Shown here: positions 32,641 through 46,200 of the stretch, in pieces
Position numbering within the stretch: position 1 is the first letter of the stretch
Layout: each line of letters begins with the position of its first letter
NCBI GenBank assembly: GCA_021186555.1
Contig: JAJKFL010000031.1
Coordinates: 23,137,452 to 23,201,451, forward strand
Length of the DNA stretch: 64,000 nt
Reading direction: 5' to 3'
DNA from: Reticulitermes speratus
Lineage: Eukaryota; Arthropoda; Insecta; Blattodea; Rhinotermitidae
Made by a program: the position numbers and the translations under genes
The notes under the pieces: model-generated
Databases searched by the model: none
Told to the model about the DNA's origin: nothing
The model's input: the letters and a program-made list of their open reading frames with translations, nothing else

Positions 32641-34249
32641 GTGAACCATAAAATGGGGAAAACATAAGATGTACTGCTCCACGCCTTTTTCATGCTGCAA
32701 CCTGCATAAAAAAATTATAATAAACTGATGTGAGCTACATGCCTAATTCACAGACATGCCAGAATGTGTACTGAGACTGAGAGCAGTCATTCTGAAGACG
32801 TATTCTAATTCAGCAATACAAACTACATTTTGTGTAAGGGTCTGGTATCTGCAGCTACATTTGAGGGGTCACGCAATCATTGCAGGATAAGGGTAGGCAG
32901 GCAACATACAAAGACGTTCAGCCATCACGATTAAAAATAATATGAGCTACTAGCTCAGAAAACATTTCTACTGGTGTGGTAAAATTGAGATTGAGTCCTG
33001 TATTGTTTCTATTTAAGTACAAACATACATTATACTGATTTCAGTAGGTCTGCTACACATTTGCACATATGATTGTGAACAAGTCCAGTGAAAAGTTCTT
33101 ATGCTTAACAAGACCACAGCAGGAAATGTGTTTTGCACTGACAGTCCATCTGCCAGCCAAGGTAACTCCACCCATGGTTTTCATCTTGCTTTGCTGCCAA
33201 GAACCCACCCACAGCTAAAGTCATGAGTCCCATACAGTAAACACTTGTTCACTTACTCTTAATTTAGCATTCACCTAGTGAGAAATCTATTAACCCTTGG
33301 ATACTGCACCTTTCTGACATTTCTGACTGGGAATGGCCTCAGAAATAAGCTCCTGAATTTAAGAGATCAAGTCTTCATATCCCCCCAACACACACACACA
33401 CACGCATGCACATTAAAATATAAAATCTATAAGATTTTGGATAAATACAGTCACATCACATCAAACAGATGTGACACATCCTTTCAATATTGATGGACAA
33501 ATAAGAACTTGCTAGTCTCAGTTACAAAATATTAAGAAAAGAAAATTCCTTGTACACAGTCCCTAATAAAACACTTATCCAATACAGGGTCCAATAATTT
33601 CCACAGCAACCAACCTAATATTGTGATTAATAACATCCTAGAGAGAAAATTTTGGATCTATAATCTGCACACATGGTACTTGCTTGCACACATGCACTTG
33701 CTCCCCCCCTTTCCCGACACAGAAAATTATGTGAAATTCTGTAAACAATACCTATGTGTCTTAAGAATGGCATAATTCCACGAGCCACAAGATTTGCCAG
33801 TCTACCAACTTTGAACACTGTGGATTACTGCAGGGTATAACCTTTTAAAACTGAACTTATTTATGTTCAATCACTCACACAGAAGCCAAATCACATGACA
33901 GCTGTTTTCCCATTCTAAATTGTACATACTTCATAATAACAAGCCGTCATGGCTGTTAATGTTTGTAATGAATTCATCTTTCTCCCATTTCGTTCTCTCA
34001 CATCGTATACTACACAAATTCCACAACATAGAGTCAAACTCGATTATAACATCATGAAAGGGACTGAATATTTTGTGTCGTTATAAATGAGTGTTGTTCT
34101 AACCGAGTGATATAATGCAGTGTTTAACAGTGACAAATTAATTGGTACCACAGAATTTCTGACTCTATAGATGAGGTGTCGCATTAACCAATATTGTTAT
34201 AGCTGGGTTCTACTGTAATTGGGTTTATATTAAATGCAGTAAAATGAAT
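32641..34249 (+). other. Unassigned sequence
   Basis: A (CA)n tract near 33388-33403 only. No gene recognised. Confidence 0.45.
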
Positions 34250-34490
34250 AACTGTGAATGTCACAAAGGCATACAGGGGGAGTACAGACATAGCTCCACT
34301 CATTCTTAACCTCACCACTACATGGATGTTAGTGATCAGCCTTGTGCCCCAGCACCTTTACCCAGAGGAAGAACCTCTGGCCCCCAGTGAACAGGAGGCT
34401 GGGTGGACCCAGAGCCAGCCTGTATTCTTCACAGAAGAGAAAGATCTCATGCCCCTACAGGGAATCAAACCCAAGATCGTCAAGCAAGTT
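34250..34490 (-). mobile_element. SINE family A, decayed copy
   Basis: Shared landmarks on the plus strand: GGGGGAGTACAGACATAGCTCC, split as GGGGGAGTA and ATAGCTCCACTC, then ACCTTTACCCAGAGGAAGA, AGGAGGCTGGGTGGACCCAG and the B-box end GGGAATCAAACCC. Confidence 0.7.
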
Positions 34491-34991
34491 TAATAAGGAA
34501 GAATAGAGAAACAAACAGTTTGTAAACAGTGAACTAAAGCAGGGAAATCCCTACACTAATAAACCCTGAATTAGGATTCCACTGTACAAAGGCTTGATAT
34601 AGGAAAAGTTAATATATTCTGAACCTGAGATAATTCTCTACAGCAAATCCTTTACCATAGTCAAGAGCACAAAACTGAACCCAGTAGTTTTCTAACACAA
34701 CTATTTCATACCCTTCCCTTTATATCCAATGGCATCCTTGTTATTTGAGTAAGTGTGAAATCTGCAGTACAAAAGGCAAGCTTCATGTTAATTATTAATT
34801 AATGAAACTACTCAAGCAGACACGAATTTAAAGGGTGTGTTTAAAAACACAACAGAGCAGTAAATGAAAGAAGAGGTCAATGCTCTCAGGAGTACTCTCT
34901 ACTACACACTGACCAACATTCCTAATTAGTCACTGAAGCCCAAGCCACCACCCACTTTAGCAAGTGACAATAGCTTCTGCAGATGGATCCA

Positions 34992-35030
<39 letters not shown>
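34992..35030 (+). repeat. (AAT)n microsatellite
   Basis: About 13 AAT units. Confidence 0.95.
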
Positions 35031-35196
35031 CATAATCATAATATACATAATCCTAATGACACTGGTGCACTTACTTCAATTACCAAGCTTATGCATTATA
35101 AAATTCTGACAAAATTTCTCACAAGCCTTTAAAATTGGGACCTTCTGACGAAAATTTCATTTTTGTTGTGTGACGTGTTACAGCAACAACAAAATA

Positions 35197-36498
35197 CAGG
35201 GTGATTGCAAGTGGTGATAACAAATAAATGTATTTATTGATAAGAAAGTAAAGAGCACACAAAAATTCAATGCACACCATCGTGAAGAGCAACTCAAAAA
35301 GTTTTTTGCACATATGCGTAAGAAGTAATTTCAACTCTTGCCACTAGAATACATCAAAGACATAAGAGGGACACTCATGTAAAAAAGGTGTTTTGTATGC
35401 TGGAGTTTTATTCAACGAAATCTCTGATAACTGTTCATTGACAAACCAAAAGAAATTTAGAGAATGGCCATCCAATGGCAAATTTGATCAGAAATTGGTA
35501 TGAAAAAGTATAGACACAGGCTTCATCTGTATGGGAAAGAGTTCAGGCCAAATATGGGTAGAAACAAGTATGTTCAGCAGGCTTATCTGCGCAGTCCAAG
35601 GAAGTCAACATGTCAGGCTAGCCACAAGCTGAATGTACTACAGCTAAGCGAGTGGAAAATTCTTCAAAAATAGTTTGCTCTCTGGCCTTACCTACTACAA
35701 ATGTTGCGCAACATAACATCAAACAACAGGGAGACATATTCTGAATCTTGCATGAACATAATGGATCATACTGCAGAAGATAAAGCATTCTGTTAAAAAT
35801 CAGTTTCACCAACAAAGCAACAGTAAATCTTTGTGGGAAGGTCAAAAGGTATAATATCTGTGAATCAGAGAGTGAAAATGCTCATGCCATGGCTGAATAT
35901 GTAAGGGACAACCCAAAGACGTGTTTTTGTGCTCTCAGCTGTGATAAAGTGTACAGACCTTTCTCCAGTGGGGGACAAACAATTAATGGAATTATCTATC
36001 ATGACATGTTGGAGTTGTGGTTAATGCCCCTACTACTTGACAACAAACATTCTTTCCCAACATGACAGAGCACCACATATCCACAAGGAGGTAAGAACAT
36101 TCTTGAAGAGGCAGTTGGCTGAGTGATGGTTCAGCTGTGGGGCATCCACTTCTTGGTATCCACGATCTCCAGACCTGACCCCCTCGACTCTATCCCACGG
36201 CACTCTGTGAAAGATGAGGTTTATGTTCTGCCAATGCCTGTAACTCTGAACAACTTGAAGGATCGAATACTAACACCTACTGCAAAAACTGAACAGCCTT
36301 CATTGCAAAATATTTGGCACAAAGTTGAATATTGTCTTTATGCATGTTGGGCAACAAAAGGAGAACATACTGCACCTGCTAGAGTAGGAAAAAACTTTCT
36401 GAGTTGCCCTTTATGATGGTCTGCATTTACTTTTGTGTGGCCATTACCTTCTTACCAGTAAATTTATGTAATCACTCACATCATTTGCAATCACTCTG
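35197..36498 (+). mobile_element. Mariner/Tc1-superfamily fossil with TA flanks
   Basis: 1,302 bp flanked by TA. Ends CAGGGTGATTGCAAGTGG on the left and, reverse complemented, CAGAGTGATTGCAAATGA on the right. The plus strand carries decayed IS630-type transposase: SFTNKATVNLCGKVKRYNI, FCALSCDKVYRPFSSGG, QHDRAPPHIHKEVRTFLKR, WYPRSPDLTP, then KDEVYVLPMPVTLNNLKDRI and VEYCLYACWATKGEH. Many stops and shifts; the first catalytic Asp region reads SFTN instead of SDE. Long dead. Confidence 0.85.
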
Positions 36499-37143
36499 TA
36501 GGACTTGTGCAAAAGCTATTCTGTGCCCTCATACTCTGTTTATATTTTGATGACTAGAATAAGAGACCGAGAGATATCAGTTTAGAAATCACAACTTACA
36601 ACTCACCTGATTCTGAGCTAAATTACATGTGTAACCAAGAGCAGCAAGCTGTTACTGCCTCTTGACCACCTACCATGCCAAGTACAATTAATGGGAAGCT
36701 GTGCCTAAGTATAACTCTTACCAACCTGTGCAGATGGAAGGAACCTCTTAAACAATGTTACTTAATTTTGTACTTGTTCCCTGGCATGTTCAGTATGTAA
36801 AAATTTGATCAAACCACCAACATACCCTTATAATTATAGTTCACCACAAATTTTGGGCATGATGCACCAACAGTTACAGAATGTGATGAAATAATATGTT
36901 TACCTGATGTTTCAACACGAAAACATACAGTGAATAGCAATTAAGTGTGTGTTAACGATTTGTAGACAATTTCACAAATCTCAGTGATTTCCTATGATGA
37001 ATTTGCTATCCACTACATATCAACAATCCCACATAACAGATGTTACATTAATATGCATTGTACACATGAAGTTTATATACACCATGAGAACATCTCCTCA
37101 GTAATGTACAGGATCATTTCATGTAAGATTTAAGTAAGATGTC
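36499..37143 (-). other. Region downstream of TAF3 stop codon
   Basis: Presumed TAF3 3' untranslated region on the minus strand. I see no AATAAA or ATTAAA before the mariner fossil, so the polyadenylation site is undetermined. Confidence 0.4.
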
Positions 37144-37273
37144 TTATGTAACCATTTTCTTCTTGCGGGACTTCTTCTTTTTGTCTGCAATATTCTCTTG
37201 CTTTTTAACAATGCACACCCGGCAGTACCAATCCTCATTCTCATCTGGGGGAACTTGAATGCCCACACACACC
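37144..37273 (-). CDS. TAF3: TAF3 last exon: end of PHD finger and basic tail
   Basis: 130 bp of coding, acceptor TTGAATTGCAG, stop TAA at 37144-37146. One base completes Trp, then VCVGIQVPPDENEDWYCRVC completes the C4HC3 zinc ligands, and IVKKQENIADKKKKSRKKKM ends in VT. The Lys/Arg tail is normal for TAF3. Confidence 0.95.
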
Positions 37274-40200
37274 CTGCAATTCAATGATGCATACAGTTAA
37301 TTTCTGAAGACAGTTCAAAATAAAGCTGAACTGCAACAGCACAAAAACAATTTTGTTCTCCACAGTGACTACAGAGAATAACATATGTGATTGATACAGT
37401 AGAAACTAAATGACATATACCAAATATTTTGCAGTAGGTGGAAGCCAGTGGCACAGATAAGGCCCCTGCAGAAACAACAGCACAGGTGGGCCCCAACATA
37501 CAAATACTAAAATTGGTTTTGGGTTATTTCAGACTGGATTCTGTTATTCTGGCAGGCGGCAGTTTCTCAATCTCTGCTATGAGATCTTGTAGTAGCTTCG
37601 CTAATAATTATGGGAGGGTCACAATTATTGAGTCACAGGGGCCCACGACTGGTTATCTGCACCACTGGTGGAAGCCTTGAACTGAACAGAATAAAAACAC
37701 TGAGAATTTGGGAACATTTGATCTATCTGGCACAGTGAGTTCCAAAATACCATTCGAATCATTCTCAAACACAAATTATTTCATATGTACAGAAGCATTC
37801 ATATTACAGATTTGTCACTTTTCACTTCCACTAATATCTAATAAAGAATCAGCCCTGTGACAGCTCCATCTCAGAAAGATATTCTATGCTCTTGTCTTGT
37901 CTAGGTGGGGAGAGGTTGGAAGGGTCAAACAAACCACACCTGGAGGCATTATAAAGGTAAAAAAGATAAGCGTATAAAGTTCTCCCTGTTCAGGTCATGA
38001 AGGCATATAGGGACAGCAGAGATACAGCTCCATTCATTCTTAATGCCAGATGGAGGTGAGTGGTCAACTTTATTCCCTTCGTCACTTTACCCTGGGGAAA
38101 GAGCCCCCAGCACCGACCGAATAGGAGATTGGGTGGGTCCCAGAGCTGAGCTGGACATTTTGGATAAGGGAAAAATCTCTTACCCCCACCCAGAATCAAA
38201 CCATACATCATCCAGCCCATAGCCTAGTCATGATACTAACTATACCATCCTGGCAACAGAGGCATGACAAACTATGATCTATAATACATGGGTGGAAGCT
38301 TTAGCCATGGAACCATAAATGTACAACACACAAGACACCTTGCATTAGCAAAATGTCAGTCTCTTAGTAAACATACACATGGGCTTCAACTTCATGCGTT
38401 CTTGTGACCATGTTAATGAACTTCCCAGGCCAATGAAAGGCATGGAACCAAACAGCTGAGAGACCATTAGCCATTGATTCTAAAATAATAATCATCATCA
38501 TCATGGTCAATGTGATTGTTATTGTTGTTATTACTCCTATTGTTACTTATGTCTCAGAAACACAGAATACCACTGTTGACAGAAAGTGGCACAGGCACCA
38601 TGGGAAAGTTTTCACAGAAAATTCATGAACTGCCAAGAGCAAAATTACAATGGGTGAAGGAAGTACCGATTCCTAAAAATAATTACGAATTAAAGTGCAC
38701 AAATAATGAGCAGCCAAACACATCAACACATAACAAATATAATGAGAGTCTTACCAGTGATACCATGCATCACAATCATCACACCCAATCATAGGACTTC
38801 CATCATCTTGTCCTCCACATGCTGGGCATATCCAAACTTTGTTTCCATCATTATCCTGCAAAATATCTTAATGTAGTTACGTTTTAAATATTTTGAAAAT
38901 AACTGTGATTTGATTGATCAATTTCATTCCAATCAAATCATCAATAATTGTCCAAAAATTAAACCAATGACTTTATTACTTACCTTCACACCCTGATGAC
39001 AAACTACCACTTGACTTGATTTAATGTTGCACTAGTTCGCTCCCATGCTAATGCTGATAAAGGTTAAAGACACAGGTCATAGTCAATTACAAACAGCTAC
39101 AAAATGTGAAGGAGTTGGTATGTGACCTAAGGGAAGGTGCTGTTCAGAATTTGGTCTGAGTGAACATGCAGAATTGCTTTAGAAACCTCAGTTAAAATAA
39201 CAACAGACCTTCCTAGTTTGGAATGTTGTTAAGTACAAAGAACAAAACCACACAAAACAATTTCTGGCAACAAGGCAGTTGGCATGAATAAAATGGTGAG
39301 ATTTCAATTAAGATTATACTGCATCTTATAATCGTGATGACTTCCAGAAACAGGAAATTTCTACCAATTAATGGGCAAAAACTGGAAAATCTTGGTATGT
39401 GGCATCTTGCTTCCTAAACTGAATAAAATTTTTTTTTTCATTCCAAAAACACAATTTAAATAGTAAACAATCCTTGTTTACAATACTAGCTACATGGTTC
39501 AGCTTTTAAGTAAAACCATCCTCAGGCTAACTACTCTAAAAAAGTAAAGCTATAGCTCTTATCATATATCAAATCAATGTGGTAGTAAAATCTCACAACC
39601 GATGACAGTCTGTTATTGACACTATTCAGACCTGCGATTTTGTTATTGTTGTGTTTGTTACATTTAGTTAAAATTATGTAAAGTTTAAAATCTTTTAAAA
39701 ACTTCCATGTTTGTTGATTGTAATTTCCTTTACTGTTTAACTGTATCTCTCATAACCCTTCATCAGCTATGTTGTGTTTGATCTTTCTTCCTGGCATTGC
39801 TATGTGTGATGTATGTTCATGCTAAATCAGTGCCTAATTTTGTAAAGCCAATAGTTCATATTTCAAGGAGAATACTTATAAAATATTAATTCTATATGAT
39901 ATATATATTGATGTCACATCTGTTTTTCCTTCCTCCTAGTTATGCTACATACAATGTTATGTCCACATTATTCAGTGCCTGATTTTGTAGAACAAATTTC
40001 CATGTTTCAATAAGAATTTTCCAAACATTTTCCTTACACAGGTTGTCTGTACATTGACTGTCAGAGTGTACAAACAAAAAGTAATGTGGAACATTCTTAA
40101 TCAAACACATAAATTTGGTCTACAAAATAAAATACTAAATAATGTAGATGCACACTGTATGTAACATAACTATAGGGAAGGAAAAACAGATGTGACATCA

Positions 40201-43200
40201 ATATATATCATATAGAATTAATATTTGATAAGTATTCTCCTCTGAATGTGAAATATCAGCTTTACAAATTCAGCTACAAAGACAGCATTAACATACATCA
40301 CACATAACAATGCCAGAAAGGAAAATCAGATGCAACAATCTAGTTTAAAAAAGATTATGGGAAATATAATTAAACAGTCAGGGAAGTTACACTCAACAAA
40401 CTCAGAATTCTACATAATTTTAACTAAATGTAATAAAACACAAGGATAACAAAATCACAGGGCTAAATAATGTCAATAACAGACTCTTCTAAGGTGTGAG
40501 ATCTCACTACCACATTGATTTCATATGTGAGATATGCTACGCCTTTACATGTTTATAGTGGTTAGCCTGATGATTGATGGCTTTACCAAAAAGCCGAAAC
40601 ATGTAGAAGGAGTGTTTACTGTTGTGCTGATGGAATGAAACGGTATTACTTCAAAAACGTGGGGCTACACAAAATAATAAAAACATATTTAAACAGACAT
40701 GCTTTCCTATTAGTCCCCTGACCAAATTTCAATGACACTGATATTTCAAAGGATTCTAAAACATATCCACAAAAACTGCAGAATTTTCAATAAGTCAGTT
40801 GGACCAAATACTATATACCTGTCTCCACAATGAAGCAAAATAAGTCATACAGACCTGGAACCATTCAACGAGAAATTTACAGGTTAGGTTCACTCCCTGA
40901 CAACATTAATGTTTAAGTCATCTGTTCTCACTTGCATTAGATGGTTACATGCATACTGTTGAAACACACAAATCCTATCCATTCACTCATCCACACACAG
41001 ATTCTTAAGACTGCACTTACCTAAGGTATGTGGGTGGATCTACTTCAAGTCACACTCATGACGTATAATATGGAGCTCCAACCATACTGCCACTCATCAA
41101 ATACGTCTCCAAAATGTGAATTACAATAAATAAATTATTAAAACTGGTGACGACTCATGTCTTCAAGTGGGCGACTTAGAATTATGGTGTGCTGCTGATA
41201 GTTGAAGTGCCATGGCCAGTGCACTTACCACAGAAGTTTTGCTGATTTTTGTCTTCTGTCCAGTGGGGCGATGACGTCCAGGCTTTGTGGTTACGTTGTT
41301 CTTAGAGCCAACACAAGTTGATGGAGGCACAGGCGCAGGCTTGGGCCCAAATGCTAAGGGGGAGGGCGTGGATTCAATAGGGCAACCCTCACGCTTCTCT
41401 GACTCTGTATCACATATGGTAGGCAGGTTGTTATCCATCTTTTTTGTTAGCATTACTCATGCCATTGCAAGTGCATGCATGTTCATCAAACAAGTTGTGC
41501 CGGGTTTCTTGGCAAATCATTTTCATGTTGAAACCATTTCTAATTTAAACCATGTCATATATACTATTTACACAGTGAAACTGCAGCCCAGCCCATGCTA
41601 TGCAAATTTACAGATATTTGCATCCTGCACATGCAAGCAGTAGTTTGTGTCAAAAGTTTAAATTTTCTATCGGAGCACAACATATCACATCCCAAAGGAC
41701 TGTTCTTCACAGTCACTGCCATGAGAACCTCAAGATTGCACAAGAAAATTCAAGTCATAACTACACATAACACTGAAATCTGTATTAATGTTACACTGGT
41801 GACTGAAAAACAAAAACATGGACATCAAATGGTATAATTATTGTGACTATTACTGCCCTCAGTGTCTCATGAAAAGAATGAAAGTATTCTTACAAAAAAA
41901 ATGGTCTTGAGTCCAGCTCAGCCTAATTTATGTACATTTCTTGCTATAATTTACTGCCTTACAGTTTTAGACATATTTTAGGTCTTACAATGTTAATTTT
42001 CATATTTGATTTTAATACCCCCTTTTCCCCCAAATTGTTGTAGCTTAAATATTCACAAAGTACTTTAATTATAACCAAACAGGAACAGAACAGGTGTTCT
42101 CAATTGTAAATGACACAACGGTTTTGCATGGCCACAGTTCACTGTATATAACTAAGGCACTGACATCTACAGCACTGAAAACTCACTCAAAATTTCAAAA
42201 TGGAAACCAGAGACTCAAAGCAACCATGAGATAAAAGTAACTATATATTTAACAATAATGGCAAACAACTTTAAATCATACCTTTCTGTTATAATGAAAC
42301 TGAAATTCAATAAGAATAAAATTGTTTTGGTTGAGAAAATGCAGTGACACAAGATGTAAAGTACTGCACTCCAGTTTTCTATATGTTGGACATTAAGTGC
42401 ACATACATCTTCTCAAGCAGCAGTCCTCTATACCCATTGGAATCCACTTACATAAAAATGAACCACTGTATGGTATGATTTGAATCCCTGTGTCCAAATG
42501 ATACATAATATGTTCCTAAATATCTGCAGTAACCAGAATAATCGCAAATGGATAACATACCAATATACATTACATTATCCACGGAGTATATGTTCTTTTC
42601 ATAAGGGGCATCCGAAGTCTAGAAAATCTAATGCCCCCAATTTTAATTAAAATCTTACATTTCACTGAGATTCACTGAAATCTTAAGCACTAATTTATTA
42701 CAATTCTTGTAAGTGGAAATTTTCTTCATCCAGTATAAAGTAACACATGCACTTTTAAGCCTCAAATGAAAGGATAAGGATGGGGCTGGGGTAACACTAA
42801 AACAAACCTTGGTGGTGATATACTCCAAATATAAGGTTATAACAGTAACAGTAACAAAGATGGTAATGGTCATGATGATGCAAGTTCTTCCACATCTTTC
42901 AGGAAATTATATTTTGTTGCATCTCCTGTGAAAAGTTATATATTTCACAGCAGAGATGATCAGAATTAAATATGAATTGAGTGATATTAGTTAACCTGAC
43001 AGAATGGCTAATCAACAGCTACACACATTCCAAATTCATTAGTCTGGAAGTTGATAGTTTCCACTCTTGGAGGGTCAATTTATGTCAAGATATAGAGTGA
43101 AAAATTTCCTAAAATTAAGAACGAAAATTTAACTACAACCAAGTGTCCACAAATGCTTACAAGGAGCATAGTAATCAAAAAGTTAATGAAGAAATATAAA

Positions 43201-46200
43201 AGGAAATTTTTTAATAATGGCTTGTAAACAGAATTAAAAACTACTTAGATCAACCTGTTACATACAAAATTAAAAGGAGGTGGGGGGGAGGACCTATCTC
43301 TTATGCAGTAGCTACAGCATCCTTAAACCAACAAAGAAAAGTACACACAAATTTAGCAGCCTGGAGCCACTAGTGACAATTTAGAAAATAGAAGTACCTT
43401 CACACAATATGATTATCAGATAAACATAAATTTGCCTGGCAATGAGAGATACCTACTGCTAAATAAATGTTTCACAAATGAATAAATTTTACTAAATATA
43501 TGAATTTACAATGTTCAAAACCATGAAAAGGGCGAGTCTCTTAAATTTTCAAATTAGGAATGGATCAGTTTTAATTTATGATTTTTGTTTCCAAACACAG
43601 TTAACACAGACTTAATCAAATAAATTTAAACAAATACAGTTTTCTTGCCATGAGAGGAAGTCCAATGACCAGTTTCACCAAGTGAAACTAAATTGTTTAA
43701 CCATGCTCACCTCTTACATTTTGCTAATAGTCTTCATTTAATCATTGATTCCTTCACACACATTAACAAAGTAAATCATTCTAATATCCAAGAATTAATA
43801 TGGACTACAAGATGGCATATAAGGAAAATTGGCATTCCACTTAATAATGTCTTCAACACAGCCACCATGTGTTATCATGGCCCTCGATATTTTACAAATG
43901 CATTTACTCATACATACATCAAAAACGTTCTTCACAAAAAATCTGAAAATAATTTACTGATACCAATTGGTGAATGTAGGTAAGCAGGATGGCCATTAAC
44001 AAAATTGGAAATTTGTATGGTGTGTGCTTGGTTACAAATTTCACATTCTTATTGTTACACCAGAATTCATTACTCTTGAAATCAGACAATATGTTTACAA
44101 TGGGGTCCTTTTGAACAACCGAAATCACTGTGATGGAAGAGTCTTTACCACATGACCACAAACAGTGAATATCACGACATACCAACATAGAGTGGCAACT
44201 TTTGTTAACATCTTTTAACCTAAATTATTTTTGTTCACAGCATTTCTTAATATTCTAAATCAGGGATGTGTACACAAAAAATTTCCACCATTCTGGCTTG
44301 TGGTCAAGGAACCTTAACAATTAATGTAGTCTTGATAAATATCACTAAAACTGTAACATTAGTATGAGCATGGTAATTCATTTTACAAGCACTTAAAAAA
44401 AACATAAACCTTTGTAAAACTGGTCATTACTCCATCCAGAATCCAAACAAGGAAGCAAAGAATATCATACATAATGGCTCATCAAAACAAAAGTTTGCAG
44501 ATTTTTGAAATGCCTGTATGGAAACAACAGCATGGAAAAACGACTGACGACATGATAGCATATAACAAACGTGCCTTATATATGTATATTCATGAAGTCC
44601 ACATTAGTATCCAGTAATCACTACTTCAAAAACAAATCATGGAAGAAAATGTACCCAGAATATAGCAGGAGTGCCAGGGCACCATGGTGACTAGATTTTG
44701 TATGGTGGTGCGGGTCCTCAGTATAGAATTTGCTTCACATCACCCCTCCGGCATCTAGAATTTTGAGGTGGCTCTTAGAATTTTGGAAAATTTGTGCACC
44801 CTTGACATATATCACTTATCTTGTTATTTATCAATGGTGCTAAGTCCATGCTGTCCTACTTAGTCTTCTTTAAAGGCACTCTGAGTAAAAAACATGATAA
44901 AAATTTGCCTAAGATAATCACATGTGTACAGACAAATGGGAACAACGAAGCTGACGTCCTCACACATTACTACCAAAAGCATATAAAAGAACTGTGAGCA
45001 AAAGGACATTATTAAATATTTCAAGTCCTGAATAAGAAGTACTCAATGGTAGAAAGTGAATATCCACAGAAGTATCTCAGCAATACTGTACACTGCTTTA
45101 GGCTACATTTGTTATTAAGATTAACAGACAGGACACTTAAGAGTTTTTGGAATTTAAACAACATACTACAATTAGAGATTTTAAAACCTTCTGTCTTAAC
45201 CAAACACAGAACACTCAGTCCTGAGCAGCATTCCTACATCCTCTTCTTAATGACAATGCTGCAACCAGCATATCATGAATGTCTGTACCCTAGTTACATG
45301 TTACCAGCGTTTAATGCAATGTCCAATCAAGAAACTGAAATCAACATGGCAAATTCTCGATGTCCAAAAGGCACAGCATCAGTATATATGCGATAAAATG
45401 ATGTTTTTATAAACACCACTTTTCTTTACTGTGCAAATTTAAAGCAGATGTAACAGGTTGCAAAGAACTTATTAAGGCAGGGTTTTGAATCCCAGTAACA
45501 AAAAGTCCAAATAATACGAACAAGTGAAAATAAAATTCTCAGGTTTGTAATCTAGTGCTCTGTTCACTGGGACACACACAAACACACACCACCCAGCACA
45601 CACAGAATTCTGATTCCTAATTTACCACTATAAATCAGATCGTGAAGAAACTGCATACCGTTGACAAGAGCTGCCTTATACATACACATGCATTCAACTA
45701 AATACATTTTGTCTAGGTACAGTAGAATCTTGATTGTTCTGTCAGAATTCATTATCAAAATTACTACACTTGGCCAAAAATATACTGGGTCCAAGTTCAA
45801 CATTTCATTCTATCAAAAGTATCTTATTCATACATATGCCTCTCAAGTTAACTGATCTTAAATGGTCTTAAATTGATAACAAGGTGTACAATCCACTACC
45901 TGCCTTGAAAACTGGTTGTTTTGTAATCACAGGATATTCAAATGCACAATGCAACATGATAATTCTGCACTGGAGGTCAACTTGGTAGCATTTTTAAACC
46001 CCTACATCAGTCTCAGTACATAAGACTTGTGAATCTTTCAAGAGCAACTGCTGTGCCATATGATACACGATGAAGCAATGCTAGATTTTTTAAATATATT
46101 ATCTATCTACACTGGCAAATAACACACTGGTCCCGCAAGATATGCATTTACTTTCAATTTCATCAGAACACATGAACCACTACATGCAGGTGTGGGAAAT

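Noticed and set aside
41287..41643. 118-codon plus-strand frame opposite a TAF3 exon
   Set aside because: Antisense to a phase-consistent TAF3 exon; no features of its own.
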